A stretch of DNA of 50,453 nucleotides, from NCBI GenBank assembly GCA_020832665.1, contig JAFIEG010000026.1, forward strand, positions 1 through 50,453, in the 5' to 3' direction. The first letter of the stretch is position 1. Every line of letters starts with the position of its first letter. Shown here piece after piece: positions 15,611 to 23,483 of this stretch. Origin of the DNA: Pararhodobacter sp. (GTDB lineage: Bacteria > Pseudomonadota > Alphaproteobacteria > Rhodobacterales > Rhodobacteraceae). Under the pieces are notes generated by a model. It was not told where the DNA came from, searched no databases, and saw nothing but the letters and a program-made list of their open reading frames with translations. The position numbers and the translations under genes were made by a program.

Positions 15611-16682
15611 CCCGCACAGCCCGCTGCCCCCGGGCGCGGTGATCGGCATTCTGGGCGGCGGCCAGCTGGGGCGCATGCTTTCGGTGGCCGCCAGCCGGCT
15701 GGGCCTGCGCTGCCATATCTATGACCCGTCTCCAGAGCCCCCCGCCGGCCATGTTGCCGAGCGCGTGACCACCGCGCCCTGGGACGATGCGGCGGCGCTG
15801 GCAGGTTTTGCCAATGCGGTTGATGTGATCACATACGAGTTCGAGAATATCCCCGCCGCCACCCTCGATCTGCTGGAGGCGCGCTGCCCCGTGCGCCCGG
15901 GCCGCCGCGCGCTGGAGGTCAGCCAGGACCGGCTTTCGGAAAAGAACTTCCTGTCCGGGCTGGGGTTGAAGGTGGCGTCCTACCGCGCGGTCGACGATGC
16001 CGCCGGGCTGGATGCGGCGCTGGCCGCGATCGGCGCGCCGGCGATCCTGAAAACGCGCCGGCTGGGTTATGACGGCAAGGGCCAGGCGCGGATCATGGCG
16101 CCGGATCAGGCCGGCGCGGCGCTGGCGGCGATGCAGGGCGCACCGGCGATTGTGGAGGGCTTCGTGCCCTTCGAGCGCGAGATCTCGGTGATTGCCGCGC
16201 GCGGGCTTTCCGGCGCGGTGGTCTGCTATGACCCGGGCGAGAATGTGCATGAGGCCGGGATATTGCGCCGCACCACCGTACCCGCCACGCTGAGCCCCGG
16301 CCAGCAGGCCGACGCCGCGCTCATCGCCGGGCGCATCCTCAACGCGCTTGATTATGTGGGGGTGATGGGGGTTGAGCTGTTCGTGGCGGCGCAGGGGCTG
16401 GTTGTCAACGAGATCGCACCCAGGGTGCACAACTCCGGCCACTGGACGCAGGCGGGCTGCGCCGTCGATCAGTTCGAGCAGCATATCCGCGCCGTGGCCG
16501 GCTGGCCGCTGGGCGATGGCCGCCGCCACATTGATGTGGTGATGGAGAACCTGATCGGCGACGATGTGCAGCGTCTGCCCGACCTGGCGCAAGAGGCGGA
16601 TACGCAGATCCATCTCTATGGCAAGGCCGAGGCAAGGCAGGGCCGCAAGATGGGCCATGTCAACCGCATTCGCCGGGGCTGA
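15603..16682 (+). CDS. purK: N5-carboxyaminoimidazole ribonucleotide synthase
   Basis: A 359-residue ATP-grasp enzyme that carboxylates AIR with bicarbonate and ATP to N5-CAIR, the substrate of PurE. The N-terminal [12 protein letters not shown], the central ATP-grasp lysine region [14 protein letters not shown], and the metal-binding [13 protein letters not shown] are all present. It overlaps the purE stop and closes the operon; the following gene has its own regulatory box. Confidence 0.97.
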   Translation: MTDPHSPLPPGAVIGILGGGQLGRMLSVAASRLGLRCHIYDPSPEPPAGHVAERVTTAPWDDAAALAGFANAVDVITYEFENIPAATLDLLEARCPVRPGRRALEVSQDRLSEKNFLSGLGLKVASYRAVDDAAGLDAALAAIGAPAILKTRRLGYDGKGQARIMAPDQAGAALAAMQGAPAIVEGFVPFEREISVIAARGLSGAVVCYDPGENVHEAGILRRTTVPATLSPGQQADAALIAGRILNALDYVGVMGVELFVAAQGLVVNEIAPRVHNSGHWTQAGCAVDQFEQHIRAVAGWPLGDGRRHIDVVMENLIGDDVQRLPDLAQEADTQIHLYGKAEARQGRKMGHVNRIRRG

Positions 16683-16690
16683 GCGCGCCG

Positions 16691-16706
16691 TTAACCTGGC
16701 GTTAAC
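16691..16706 (+). promoter_or_regulatory. CtrA-type binding box
   Basis: TTAA (16691-16694), seven bases, then TTAAC (16702-16706): a perfect match to the full CtrA recognition pattern TTAA-N7-TTAAC. It lies 22 bp before the ATG of the outer-membrane protein gene and just after purK, so it should control the downstream gene, either activating or repressing. Confidence 0.6.
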
Positions 16707-16728
16707 CGTGGCGTGATGCGCTGGCGTC

Positions 16729-17427
16729 ATGCGCAATCTCGTCACCCCTCTCGCAACATTGCGCGCCATGCTGGCCCTTCCGGCAGGGTTGGCGGTGGCG
16801 GCACTGTCCGCCGCCGCCCCCGCCACTGCCGGGCCCTGGCCGCGCGAGGCCGGGCAGGGCTTTTTCGCCTTCAACCTCGAGCCGCCGGCGCGGCGCGGCG
16901 AGCGCCCGGAGCGGCAGCAGGCTTATGGTGAATACGGGCTGCGCCCCCGGCTGACCCTTGCCGCGAAGCTTGAGCGGCGTTCCGCAGGCCAGCAACGCGA
17001 GGTGACGCTGCGCTGGCACCCTCCCGATCTGCCCGGCGCGCTGGCCTGGGGGCTGGCCGCCGGGCTGCGCCAGGGCCGCGCCCCGGGCGACGGGCGGCGC
17101 GCCCTGCTTGGCCTGTCGCTGGGGCGGGGGTTTGAAACCCCTTTCGGCAATGCCTGGGCGCGCGCCGATATCACCGCTCTCGCCGCCTCGTCGCCGCCAG
17201 GGCCGGGGCGCGAGGTGGAACTGGCCGCGCAGATCGGACTTAGCCATGAAGGCTGGATCGGCATGTTCGGCGTCACGCATGACCATGGAAGCGACGGCAC
17301 GCACACGCGCCTGCGCCCTGCGCTGGGTTACGAGATAACCGAACGCCTGACGCTGCTGGGTGAGGCTACGCTTGCCCCCGGCGGCCGGCGCGAGGGGCTG
17401 GCGCTGACGCTGTGGTCGCGTTTCTGA
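16729..17427 (+). CDS. Secreted outer-membrane beta-barrel-like protein
   Basis: A 232-residue protein with a Sec signal peptide ending near ALSAAAPATAGP (cleavage around residue 35). The mature part alternates polar and hydrophobic residues in short strands (YGEYGLRPRLTLAAKLERR, WIGMFGVTHDHG, YEITERLTLLGEATLA) and ends in Phe (TLWSRF), the usual C-terminal signal for outer-membrane insertion. I do not recognise a named family. It is preceded by a CtrA-type box, which suggests cell-cycle or motility-linked expression. Confidence 0.75.
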   Translation: MRNLVTPLATLRAMLALPAGLAVAALSAAAPATAGPWPREAGQGFFAFNLEPPARRGERPERQQAYGEYGLRPRLTLAAKLERRSAGQQREVTLRWHPPDLPGALAWGLAAGLRQGRAPGDGRRALLGLSLGRGFETPFGNAWARADITALAASSPPGPGREVELAAQIGLSHEGWIGMFGVTHDHGSDGTHTRLRPALGYEITERLTLLGEATLAPGGRREGLALTLWSRF

Positions 17428-17456
17428 GCCCGGCGGGGCAATCGCGCCCGCCGGGC
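17428..17456. terminator. Bidirectional terminator hairpin
   Basis: A perfect 10-bp stem GCCCGGCGGG (17428-17437) with CCCGCCGGGC (17447-17456) and a nine-base loop. It fills the 36-bp gap between the convergent barrel-protein and peroxiredoxin genes. No T run flanks it on either strand, as is common in GC-rich genomes. Confidence 0.65.
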
Positions 17457-17463
17457 ATCTGGT

Positions 17464-18120
17464 TCAGGCCGCCGGGGCGCTGGTCTTGCGCAGATAGGGT
17501 AGCACCACCTCGATCTTGCCGAATTTCTTTTCGGCCTCTTCGGTGGAAAGCGACAGCGCAACGATCATGTCCTCGCCCGGGCGCCAGTCGGCGGGCGTGG
17601 CCAGCGGTTGGTTGTCGGTGGCGCGGATGGCATCGAGCGCGCGCAGGATCTCGTCGAAATTGCGCCCCACCGACATCGGGTAGATCAGCATCAGGCGGAT
17701 CTTCCTGTCCGGCCCGATGATGAAGGTGGTGCGCACCGTGGCAGTGTCATTGGCGGTGCGCCCGTCGGGCAGATAAGCATCGGCGGGCAGCATGTCGTAA
17801 AGCTTGGCTACTTTCAGATCGGGGTCGGCGATGATGGGAAAGCCCATCGCCGTGCCGCCATATTTCTCGACATCGGCCATCCACTGGCGGTGCTCTTCAA
17901 CCCCGTCGATGGAAATGCCGGCCAGCCTGGTGTTGCGTTTCGCAAACTCGCCGGCCAGCCGCGCCGCGGCCGAGAACTCGGTGGTGCAGACCGGGGTGAA
18001 ATCCTTGGGATGACTGAACAAAACGGCGTAGCCGCCGTCGATATAGTCGTGCCAGTTGAGGGTGCCGTCGGTCGAATCGGCGGTGAAATCGGGGGCGATA
18101 TCATTAATACGCAGGCTCAT
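17464..18120 (-). CDS. 1-Cys peroxiredoxin (Prx6/AhpC-TSA family)
   Basis: A 218-residue peroxidase that reduces hydrogen and organic peroxides. The peroxidatic cysteine is Cys45 in DFTPVCTTEF. The C-terminal extension with PADWRPGEDMIVAL is typical of the Prx6 subgroup. The ATG at 18120 is preceded by GGAAG. The frame stays open upstream without a better start. A palindromic element shared with the aldehyde dehydrogenase gene lies about 100 bp upstream. Confidence 0.93.
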   Translation of the reverse strand: MSLRINDIAPDFTADSTDGTLNWHDYIDGGYAVLFSHPKDFTPVCTTEFSAAARLAGEFAKRNTRLAGISIDGVEEHRQWMADVEKYGGTAMGFPIIADPDLKVAKLYDMLPADAYLPDGRTANDTATVRTTFIIGPDRKIRLMLIYPMSVGRNFDEILRALDAIRATDNQPLATPADWRPGEDMIVALSLSTEEAEKKFGKIEVVLPYLRKTSAPAA

Positions 18121-18217
18121 CTTGCTTCCTTGCTCGCTGTGATGCGTGTTAGTTGTATTCCAGATAATGCATATAAGCGCCGGCTTTAACCCCTCGCCAT
18201 GCCGCTTTCGGGCCGGG

Positions 18218-18240
18218 GTGACACTATGTCGCGCAAATCG
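18218..18240. promoter_or_regulatory. Palindromic element, copy A
   Basis: GTGACACTATGTCGC (18218-18232) is an inverted repeat (GYGACA, three bases, TGTCGC), followed by GCAAATCG. Copy B at 19224-19246 is identical at 22 of 23 positions. It lies 98 bp upstream of the peroxiredoxin start. The rest of the 397-bp gap 18121-18517 holds no convincing gene, only a short open frame from 18226 with poor codon use. Confidence 0.5.
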
Positions 18241-18483
18241 CTTCGCGAAACGGTAATGCCGGAAAGCCGGGATCGTTCCGCAATCGCAGAAGCCCGCGCT
18301 GCCCGGCTTCATGGTCCCCGAGCCCGTGGCAGACCGATTGCTGGCGAACTTGAAATTGTGGCGGATCAAGATTGGTGCCAGCGTGCTGCGGCACGCACCT
18401 GCAACCACCGTCCGGCTGGCTGTGGCCGCGGCAACCACCGACGGGAAAAATATGCTTGATCGATGGATCAATATCAGGTGAAC

Positions 18484-18498
18484 TTTACGTTACGTCAA
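18484..18498. promoter_or_regulatory. Palindromic operator-like site before the DUF2269 gene
   Basis: TTTACGTTACGTCAA fits the symmetric pattern TTNACGTNACGTNAA exactly. It lies 19 bp upstream of the ATG at 18518. It resembles sites of MerR-family acyl-CoA catabolism regulators such as LiuR in general form, but the regulator is not identified here. Confidence 0.4.
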
Positions 18499-18517
18499 CC
18501 AACATGGAGAATGTCGG

Positions 18518-19066
18518 ATGGATTGGGTTCTTTTCGTCAAATTCCTGCATGTGGTGGTCGTCATCCTGTGGCTGGGTGGCGGCTTCTGCATCGCGCTGAT
18601 TGCATCATTTGCCGAACGCGCCAATGATGACGTGCAACTTGCTACCGCGCTGCGCAACAACGCCCTGCTCGGCAAGTTTCTGTTCTTCCCGGCCCTGTTG
18701 GCGACGCTGGTTACCGGCGGCATCCTGTGGTGGGCGTCGTGGAGCCTTGTCGAGTTCTGGCTTCTGCTCGGCATGGGCGGCTTTGCCGCGTCGATCCTCA
18801 TCGGTATGCTGATACTCGGCCCGGGCAGCGATCGTATCGCCGTTGCGCTCGAAACCGAAGGCCCCATACCGGACATACTGAACGAGGGCCGGCGGCTGAT
18901 GCGCTTTGGCCGCTTCGAGGTCGTCATTCTGTTTTCGACCGCGGCGGTGATGATTCTCAGGCCGCAGCCAAACGATATCGGCATTCTCGCTGCGCTGGTT
19001 GTTGCCATAGCTGCCGGGGCAGTCGCTTTTCTGTTGCGCGGGCGCCGGGCCTCTCCCAGCATGTGA
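18518..19066 (+). CDS. DUF2269 family integral membrane protein
   Basis: A 182-residue protein with four predicted membrane spans, matching the DUF2269 pattern: FVKFLHVVVVILWLGGGF at the start, the ALLATLVTGGILWWA span, GMGGFAASILIGMLILG, and a C-terminal span before a short Arg-rich tail. Two His/Trp-containing helices resemble haem-binding bundles in related families, but no cofactor can be asserted. GGAG is eight bases before the ATG. The gene is separate from the aldehyde dehydrogenase by 195 bp. Confidence 0.8.
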   Translation: MDWVLFVKFLHVVVVILWLGGGFCIALIASFAERANDDVQLATALRNNALLGKFLFFPALLATLVTGGILWWASWSLVEFWLLLGMGGFAASILIGMLILGPGSDRIAVALETEGPIPDILNEGRRLMRFGRFEVVILFSTAAVMILRPQPNDIGILAALVVAIAAGAVAFLLRGRRASPSM

Positions 19067-19223
19067 CAAACTTGTCCGACAGGCCAGGATTTCCGAACAT
19101 CCGGTTTGCTGCGTTTGCAGGCCGGCTACGGCCTCGCGGCTTTCGTCATCTGGGCTGAGTTCAATTCAGGCATTGCATGTGAGCGTGCTCCCTGCCCCCT
19201 GCCCTTGCAGCTTTCCGGGCAGA

Positions 19224-19246
19224 GTGACACTGTGTCGCGCAAATCG
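19224..19246. promoter_or_regulatory. Palindromic element, copy B
   Basis: GTGACACTGTGTCGC (19224-19238) followed by GCAAATCG. Similarity to copy A extends upstream over about 30 bp (GCTTTC-GGGC). It ends 15 bp before the ATG of the aldehyde dehydrogenase gene and overlaps the likely leader, so a bound factor would block transcription or translation. Confidence 0.5.
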
Positions 19247-19261
19247 TATCGGGAGGCAGAA

Positions 19262-20707
19262 ATGCTGGATAAACGCCAATTCTACATCAACGGTGAATGG
19301 GTCGCCCCGCGCGCGGGCACGGATTTCGAGGTGATCAACCCCTCGACAGAGGAAGCCTGCGCCGTCATCAGCCTGGGCGGTCAGGCCGATACCGATGCCG
19401 CCGTTGCCGCCGCGAAAGCCGCGCTGCCCGGCTTCATGTATTCCGACCCGGCCGAGCGGCTGGCGCTGGTGCAGCGCATCTACGATGTCTACAAGGCCCG
19501 CGCCGAGGATATGGGCAAGGCCATCTCGCTGGAGATGGGCGCGCCCATCGACATGTCGATGGCCAGCCAGGTTGGTGCCGGCATCGGCCATATCAAGAAC
19601 TTCATCCGCGCCTTTGACCAGATCGAATTCGTGGCGCCCTTGGGTGATCACGCGCCCGAGGACCGCATCGTCAAGGAAGCCGTGGGCGTCTGCGCGCTGA
19701 TCACGCCGTGGAACTGGCCGATGAACCAGGTCACGCTCAAGGTGATCCCGGCTTTGCTGGCGGGCTGCACCATGGTGCTCAAACCCTCTGAAATCGCGCC
19801 GCTTTCCTCGCATCTCTTCGCCGAGATCCTGCACGAGGCCGGCGTGCCCAGGGGCGTGTTCAACCTGGTCAATGGCGACGGACCCGGCGTGGGCACGCAA
19901 CTATCAGGCCACGCGGATGTCGACATGGTCAGCTTCACCGGCTCCACCCGTGCCGGCATCGCGATTTCGAAGAATGCCGCCGAGACACTCAAGAAGGTGC
20001 ATCTGGAGCTGGGCGGCAAGGGCGCCAACATCATCTTCGCCGATGCCGATGAAAAGGCCGTCAAGCGCGGCGCCATCCACTGTTTCAACAATACCGGCCA
20101 GTCCTGCAACGCCCCCACCCGCATGCTGGTCGAGCGCTCGATCTACGACCAAGCGGTGGAAATCGCCATCGAGACCGCGAACAAGACCGCCGTCGCCCCG
20201 GCCAGCGAACCCGGCCGCCATATCGGCCCGCTGGTCAGCCAGGCGCAGTTCGACAAGGTGCAGGATCTGATCCAGAAGGGCATTGACGAGGGCGCGCGGC
20301 TGGTTGCCGGCGGCGTCGGCCGCCCTGAAGGGCTCAATCGCGGCTATTTCGTGCGCCCGACGGTGTTTGCCGATGTGAACAACCAGATGACCATCGCGCG
20401 CGAGGAAATCTTCGGCCCGGTGCTGTCGATCATCCCCTTCGAGGGCGAGGAAGAGGCGATCTCCGTCGCCAATGACACCCCCTACGGGCTGACCAATTAT
20501 GTGCAAAGCCAGGATGGCGCCCGGCGCAACCGCGTGGCGCGCCGGCTGCGTTCCGGCATGGTCGAGATGAACGGCAAGCCGCGTGGCGCGGGCGCGCCCT
20601 TCGGCGGCATGAAACAATCGGGCAACGGGCGCGAGGGCGGTGTCTGGGGGATCGAGGATTTCCTAGAGGTCAAGGCCGTTTCCGGCTGGTCGCCCGAGCA
20701 CGAATGA
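19262..20707 (+). CDS. NAD(P)-dependent aldehyde dehydrogenase
   Basis: A 481-residue ALDH-superfamily enzyme that oxidises an aldehyde to its acid. The catalytic Cys282 is in NTGQSCNAPTR and the general base Glu249 in LELGGKGA; the Rossmann-type motif FTGSTRAG is at 226-232. GGAGG is five bases before the ATG. The substrate is not evident: it groups loosely with broad-specificity enzymes, and the neighbours (HIT protein, DUF2269) give no pathway. Its 5' region shares a repeated palindrome with the peroxiredoxin gene. Confidence 0.93.
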   Translation: MLDKRQFYINGEWVAPRAGTDFEVINPSTEEACAVISLGGQADTDAAVAAAKAALPGFMYSDPAERLALVQRIYDVYKARAEDMGKAISLEMGAPIDMSMASQVGAGIGHIKNFIRAFDQIEFVAPLGDHAPEDRIVKEAVGVCALITPWNWPMNQVTLKVIPALLAGCTMVLKPSEIAPLSSHLFAEILHEAGVPRGVFNLVNGDGPGVGTQLSGHADVDMVSFTGSTRAGIAISKNAAETLKKVHLELGGKGANIIFADADEKAVKRGAIHCFNNTGQSCNAPTRMLVERSIYDQAVEIAIETANKTAVAPASEPGRHIGPLVSQAQFDKVQDLIQKGIDEGARLVAGGVGRPEGLNRGYFVRPTVFADVNNQMTIAREEIFGPVLSIIPFEGEEEAISVANDTPYGLTNYVQSQDGARRNRVARRLRSGMVEMNGKPRGAGAPFGGMKQSGNGREGGVWGIEDFLEVKAVSGWSPEHE

Positions 20708-20715
20708 GGCGTCCC

Positions 20716-21096
20716 ATGGGTTACGAATACGACGATCAGAACATCTTCGCGAAGATCCTGCGCGGCGAGATCCCCTGCGACAAGGTGCTGGAAACCGAGC
20801 ACAGCCTCGCCTTTCGCGATATCCGACCGCAGGCGCCAGTGCATGTGCTGGTCATCCCCAAGGGCGCATACGTGACCCATGACCATTTCGCGCTCGAAGC
20901 CTCGGATGCCGAGATCGCCGATTTCACCCGCGCGCTGGGGCAGGTCTGCAAGCTGCTGGGCGTCCAGCCGGGCGAAGGCGGCTCGGGCTACCGGCTGATC
21001 TCGAATTCGGGCGATGACGGGGTGCAGGAAGTGCCGCATCTGCATGTGCACATCATGTCGGGTCGGATGCTGGGGCGGATGGTCTCGCCGGGCTGA
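20716..21096 (+). CDS. HIT family (HINT-type) protein
   Basis: A 126-residue histidine-triad hydrolase. The triad HLHVHI is near the C-terminus, and the substrate-facing N-terminal pattern NIFAKILRGEIPCDKV is typical of HINT proteins, which cleave phosphoramidates of AMP. An ATG at 20704 overlaps the aldehyde dehydrogenase stop, but GAGG six bases before 20716 and family starts favour the latter. It is co-transcribed with the aldehyde dehydrogenase. Confidence 0.93.
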   Translation: MGYEYDDQNIFAKILRGEIPCDKVLETEHSLAFRDIRPQAPVHVLVIPKGAYVTHDHFALEASDAEIADFTRALGQVCKLLGVQPGEGGSGYRLISNSGDDGVQEVPHLHVHIMSGRMLGRMVSPG

Positions 21097-21115
21097 ACCC
21101 CCGCAACCTGCCGGC

Positions 21116-22129
21116 TCATGGCGCGGCCAGAAGCCGCGCCATGTCGAGCATGCGGCAGGAATAGCCCCATTCATTGTCATACCAGCCGAAAAGCCGCATC
21201 AGCCCGCCCTTGGTGACGGCGGTCTCGGGCAGGGCCATGACCACGCTCTCTCGCCGCGCGCGCAGATCGGTCGAAACCAGCGGCTTGTCGGTCCAGCCGA
21301 TCACACCGCCCGATGCCCCGGCCGCATCGCGCAAGGCGGCGTTGATCGCCGCCATGTCAGGCCGCTGCGTGGTGGCAACGCAAAGATCGATCGCCGAAAC
21401 GCTGGCGGTGGGCACGCGCACCGCCGCGCATTCGATACGCCCGGCCATATCGGGCAACACGCTGTCGAGCAGCTTGCCGGCGCTGGTGGTGGTCGGCACC
21501 ATGGAAAGCGCCGCGGCGCGCGCGCGCGCCAGATCGCCGCCGCGCGGGGCATCGACGGTGGGCTGGCTGCCAGTATAGCAGTGGATCGTCGTCATCCAGC
21601 CGCCTTCCAGCCCCCAAAGGCTGTCGATCAACCGCACCAACGGCGCCAGCGCATTGGTGGTGCAGGACGCGTTCGAGATCAGCCGGTGCTGCGGGCGCAG
21701 TCGGGCTTCGTTGGCGCCGAGAACCAGCGTGACCTCGGCCGCCGGCGAGGGCCCCGAGATCAGCACGCGGGCCGCGCCTGCGGCAAGCCCGGCCCCGGCG
21801 CGGGCCGGGGTGTCGGCGCGGCCGGTGCATTCCATCACCAGATCGATGCCGGAAAGATCGAGCGCCGAAATATCCGCCTCGCTTGTCAGGCGCAGTGCGT
21901 GGCCGTCGATGTCCAGCTCGTCGCCTTTCAGGGTCACCTTGCCGGGGAACGGGCCAAAGACGCTGTCATATTCAAAGAGATGGGCGCAGGTCTCAGACGG
22001 GGCGATATCGTTGATGGCGATGATCTGCATTTCCGGCCAGCCGCCTGCACCGCCGGCGCGCCGTGAAAGCGCCCAGGCGCGCAGCACCGTGCGCCCGATT
22101 CGCCCGAATCCGTTGATCATTATCCGCAT
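21116..22129 (-). CDS. gap: Glyceraldehyde-3-phosphate dehydrogenase (type I)
   Basis: A 337-residue GAPDH. The start INGFGRIGRTVLRA, Asp41 in IAINDIA for NAD preference, and the catalytic Cys156 in SNASCTTNAL are clear, as are HCYTGSQPTVD and the C-terminal WYDNEWGYSCRM. The N-terminal region contains an insertion (RRAGGAGGWPE). There is no linked pgk or tkt. It might be a second, gluconeogenic or erythrose-4-phosphate-type paralogue; the sequence alone does not decide. Confidence 0.9.
   Translation of the reverse strand: MRIMINGFGRIGRTVLRAWALSRRAGGAGGWPEMQIIAINDIAPSETCAHLFEYDSVFGPFPGKVTLKGDELDIDGHALRLTSEADISALDLSGIDLVMECTGRADTPARAGAGLAAGAARVLISGPSPAAEVTLVLGANEARLRPQHRLISNASCTTNALAPLVRLIDSLWGLEGGWMTTIHCYTGSQPTVDAPRGGDLARARAAALSMVPTTTSAGKLLDSVLPDMAGRIECAAVRVPTASVSAIDLCVATTQRPDMAAINAALRDAAGASGGVIGWTDKPLVSTDLRARRESVVMALPETAVTKGGLMRLFGWYDNEWGYSCRMLDMARLLAAP
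21117..21143. terminator. Inverted repeat at convergent gene ends
   Basis: CATGGCGCGGC (21117-21127) and GCCGCGCCATG (21133-21143) form a perfect 11-bp stem with a five-base loop. It overlaps the gap stop codon and lies 20 bp after the HIT gene stop, so it can act on both convergent transcripts. No T run follows. Confidence 0.55.
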
Positions 22130-22291
22130 GACTGCCTCGCCGGATTACACCGCTTGAGGGCTAAAGCCAGTTGCGGCAAAGCACAACGCCCGTTGGCTGC
22201 CCCAATGCCTGTCCGCGCCGTGCCCGTCAGGCTGCACCCCGCGTGCGACACGGCCGCCCCTGGCCGCGACAGGGCGCAAACCCGCCGCGCA

Positions 22292-22368
22292 CCCTTCATC
22301 TTGCCCGAAATACGCTGGGGGGAATCCCGCCTTGGCCCAAGGCTGGGCGGGGGTGGCAGCGCCCCGTT
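22292..22368 (-). repeat. Intergenic repeat copy R3
   Basis: On the minus strand: GGGGCGCTGCCACCCCC, a second hairpin (CAGCCTTGGGCCAAGGCGGG), then CCCCCAGCGTATTTCGGGCA and AGATGAAGGG. It lies in the 400-bp gap 22130-22529, between the RbaW-like gene and gap and in their orientation. The rest of that gap shows no gene. Confidence 0.78.
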
Positions 22369-22529
22369 TGCCCCCCCCTCGCAGCGCGCTCGGGGGCGGG
22401 GTTGCCAACCTTGACCTGACCACGCCTTCCTTCAAGGGCTCGTGGACTGCAAGGAACGTGGCGCCCGCTCTGCCTCTGGCGCTGGGGCCGCGCTGGCGGG
22501 ATACGCCAATCGGTCAGCCGGAGTTCGAT

Positions 22530-23045
22530 TCAGTCGAAGCTCGCGAAGATGACCCTGAAGCTCAGCCGGTTCCAGCCATTGTCGCGCCGATAGCGCAGAT
22601 CGGTCGAAAGGCAGCGGATGATGTGCCAGCCGAATCCGCCCTCGGGCACGTTGTCAGGCGGATCGATGATGGGCAGGCCGCCGCCGGGAGGCGCGCCGCC
22701 AGGGATGGGTTGGCCGCAATCGCACAGCAGGCAAGTCAGCCCCGCGCGGCGGATATCGACGATCATTTCCACAGGACCGCCCTTGCCGGCATAGGCATGT
22801 TCGCAGATGTTGTTCAGCGCTTCTGCAAGGATAAGTTCGGCGCTGGCGCGGTCATCCTCGTCGACGCCGAGCTTCACCAGCCGCGCATCGAGGGCGGCGA
22901 GCACCACTCGCGTTGTCCGGTCCGAGGCCGTGAAACGGCGGGTGAAGCGCCCTTCGGCCCCTGTGCCGCTGCTGGCATCATCGGCGCGTGTGTCAGCTGG
23001 CCATTCGGCGCCCTTCTCGGGAAATGGCGGCGATTTCAGGGCCAT
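22530..23045 (-). CDS. Anti-sigma factor serine kinase (RbaW/RsbW-like)
   Basis: A 171-residue HATPase_c_2 protein. The N box ALNNICEHAY, the G1 box CDCGQPIPG and the G2-type GGFGWHIIR loop show an intact GHKL kinase fold. In partner switching, such a kinase binds a sigma factor and phosphorylates its STAS antagonist. It follows the STAS gene by five bases. The N-terminal 30 residues are disordered. Its phosphatase partner is probably the receiver-SpoIIE protein at 4.7-6.0 kb. Confidence 0.88.
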   Translation of the reverse strand: MALKSPPFPEKGAEWPADTRADDASSGTGAEGRFTRRFTASDRTTRVVLAALDARLVKLGVDEDDRASAELILAEALNNICEHAYAGKGGPVEMIVDIRRAGLTCLLCDCGQPIPGGAPPGGGLPIIDPPDNVPEGGFGWHIIRCLSTDLRYRRDNGWNRLSFRVIFASFD

Positions 23046-23050
23046 CGCCG

Positions 23051-23398
23051 TCAGCCCGTTGCCTTCAGGGCGGGGTCGGCGCCGACCGGCGCCCTGGGGT
23101 GGATGGTAAAGACGCTGTCCATGCGGGTGAGCCGGAACACCCGCGCGACGCTGGGCGTGAGCCCGGCCAGTTCGAGCGCTCTTTGCGGCGCGAGCAACTT
23201 CATCACCGCGACGACGGCACCCAGCCCGCTGCTGTCAAGAAACGTGACCTGTGACAGATCGAGGATCACCGCCTCGTCGCTGCCGGCGGCGGCGCGGCGC
23301 ACGGCTTCCTTGAACTCGATGGCCACGGCAGCGTCGATGCGGCTTTCCTCGACACCGATGACAAGCCCTGCGTCACTTCTACGCGTGGTGAGATGCAC
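23051..23398 (-). CDS. STAS domain anti-sigma factor antagonist (RbaV/RsbV-like)
   Basis: A 115-residue STAS protein with the phosphorylation site in VTFLDSSGLGAV. When unphosphorylated, such proteins free the sigma factor by sequestering the kinase. I start at the GTG at 23398 because GAGGGGA lies four to five bases before it; an ATG five codons upstream (23413) has no ribosome binding site. The C-terminal tail beyond FTIHPRAP is short. It is the first gene of a two-gene unit with the kinase. Confidence 0.88.
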   Translation of the reverse strand: MHLTTRRSDAGLVIGVEESRIDAAVAIEFKEAVRRAAAGSDEAVILDLSQVTFLDSSGLGAVVAVMKLLAPQRALELAGLTPSVARVFRLTRMDSVFTIHPRAPVGADPALKATG

Positions 23399-23483
23399 GA
23401 TTTCCCCTCGCATTTTGCATTGTTTCGTGGTCAGGCTAGGGCCGAAACATTTCCAATTCGTTCACGCCATGCCGGAGGAAAAG

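Noticed and set aside
18226-18459. Short open frame starting with MSRKSLRE, similar to residues upstream of the aldehyde dehydrogenase start
   Set aside because: The similarity is explained by the duplicated palindromic DNA element. Codon use beyond it is poor and the translation has no fold features.
22332-23483. N-terminal extension of the thiolase to a 776-residue protein
   Set aside because: The extra frame runs antisense through the STAS and kinase genes. A good ribosome binding site and family alignment fix the thiolase start at 23484.
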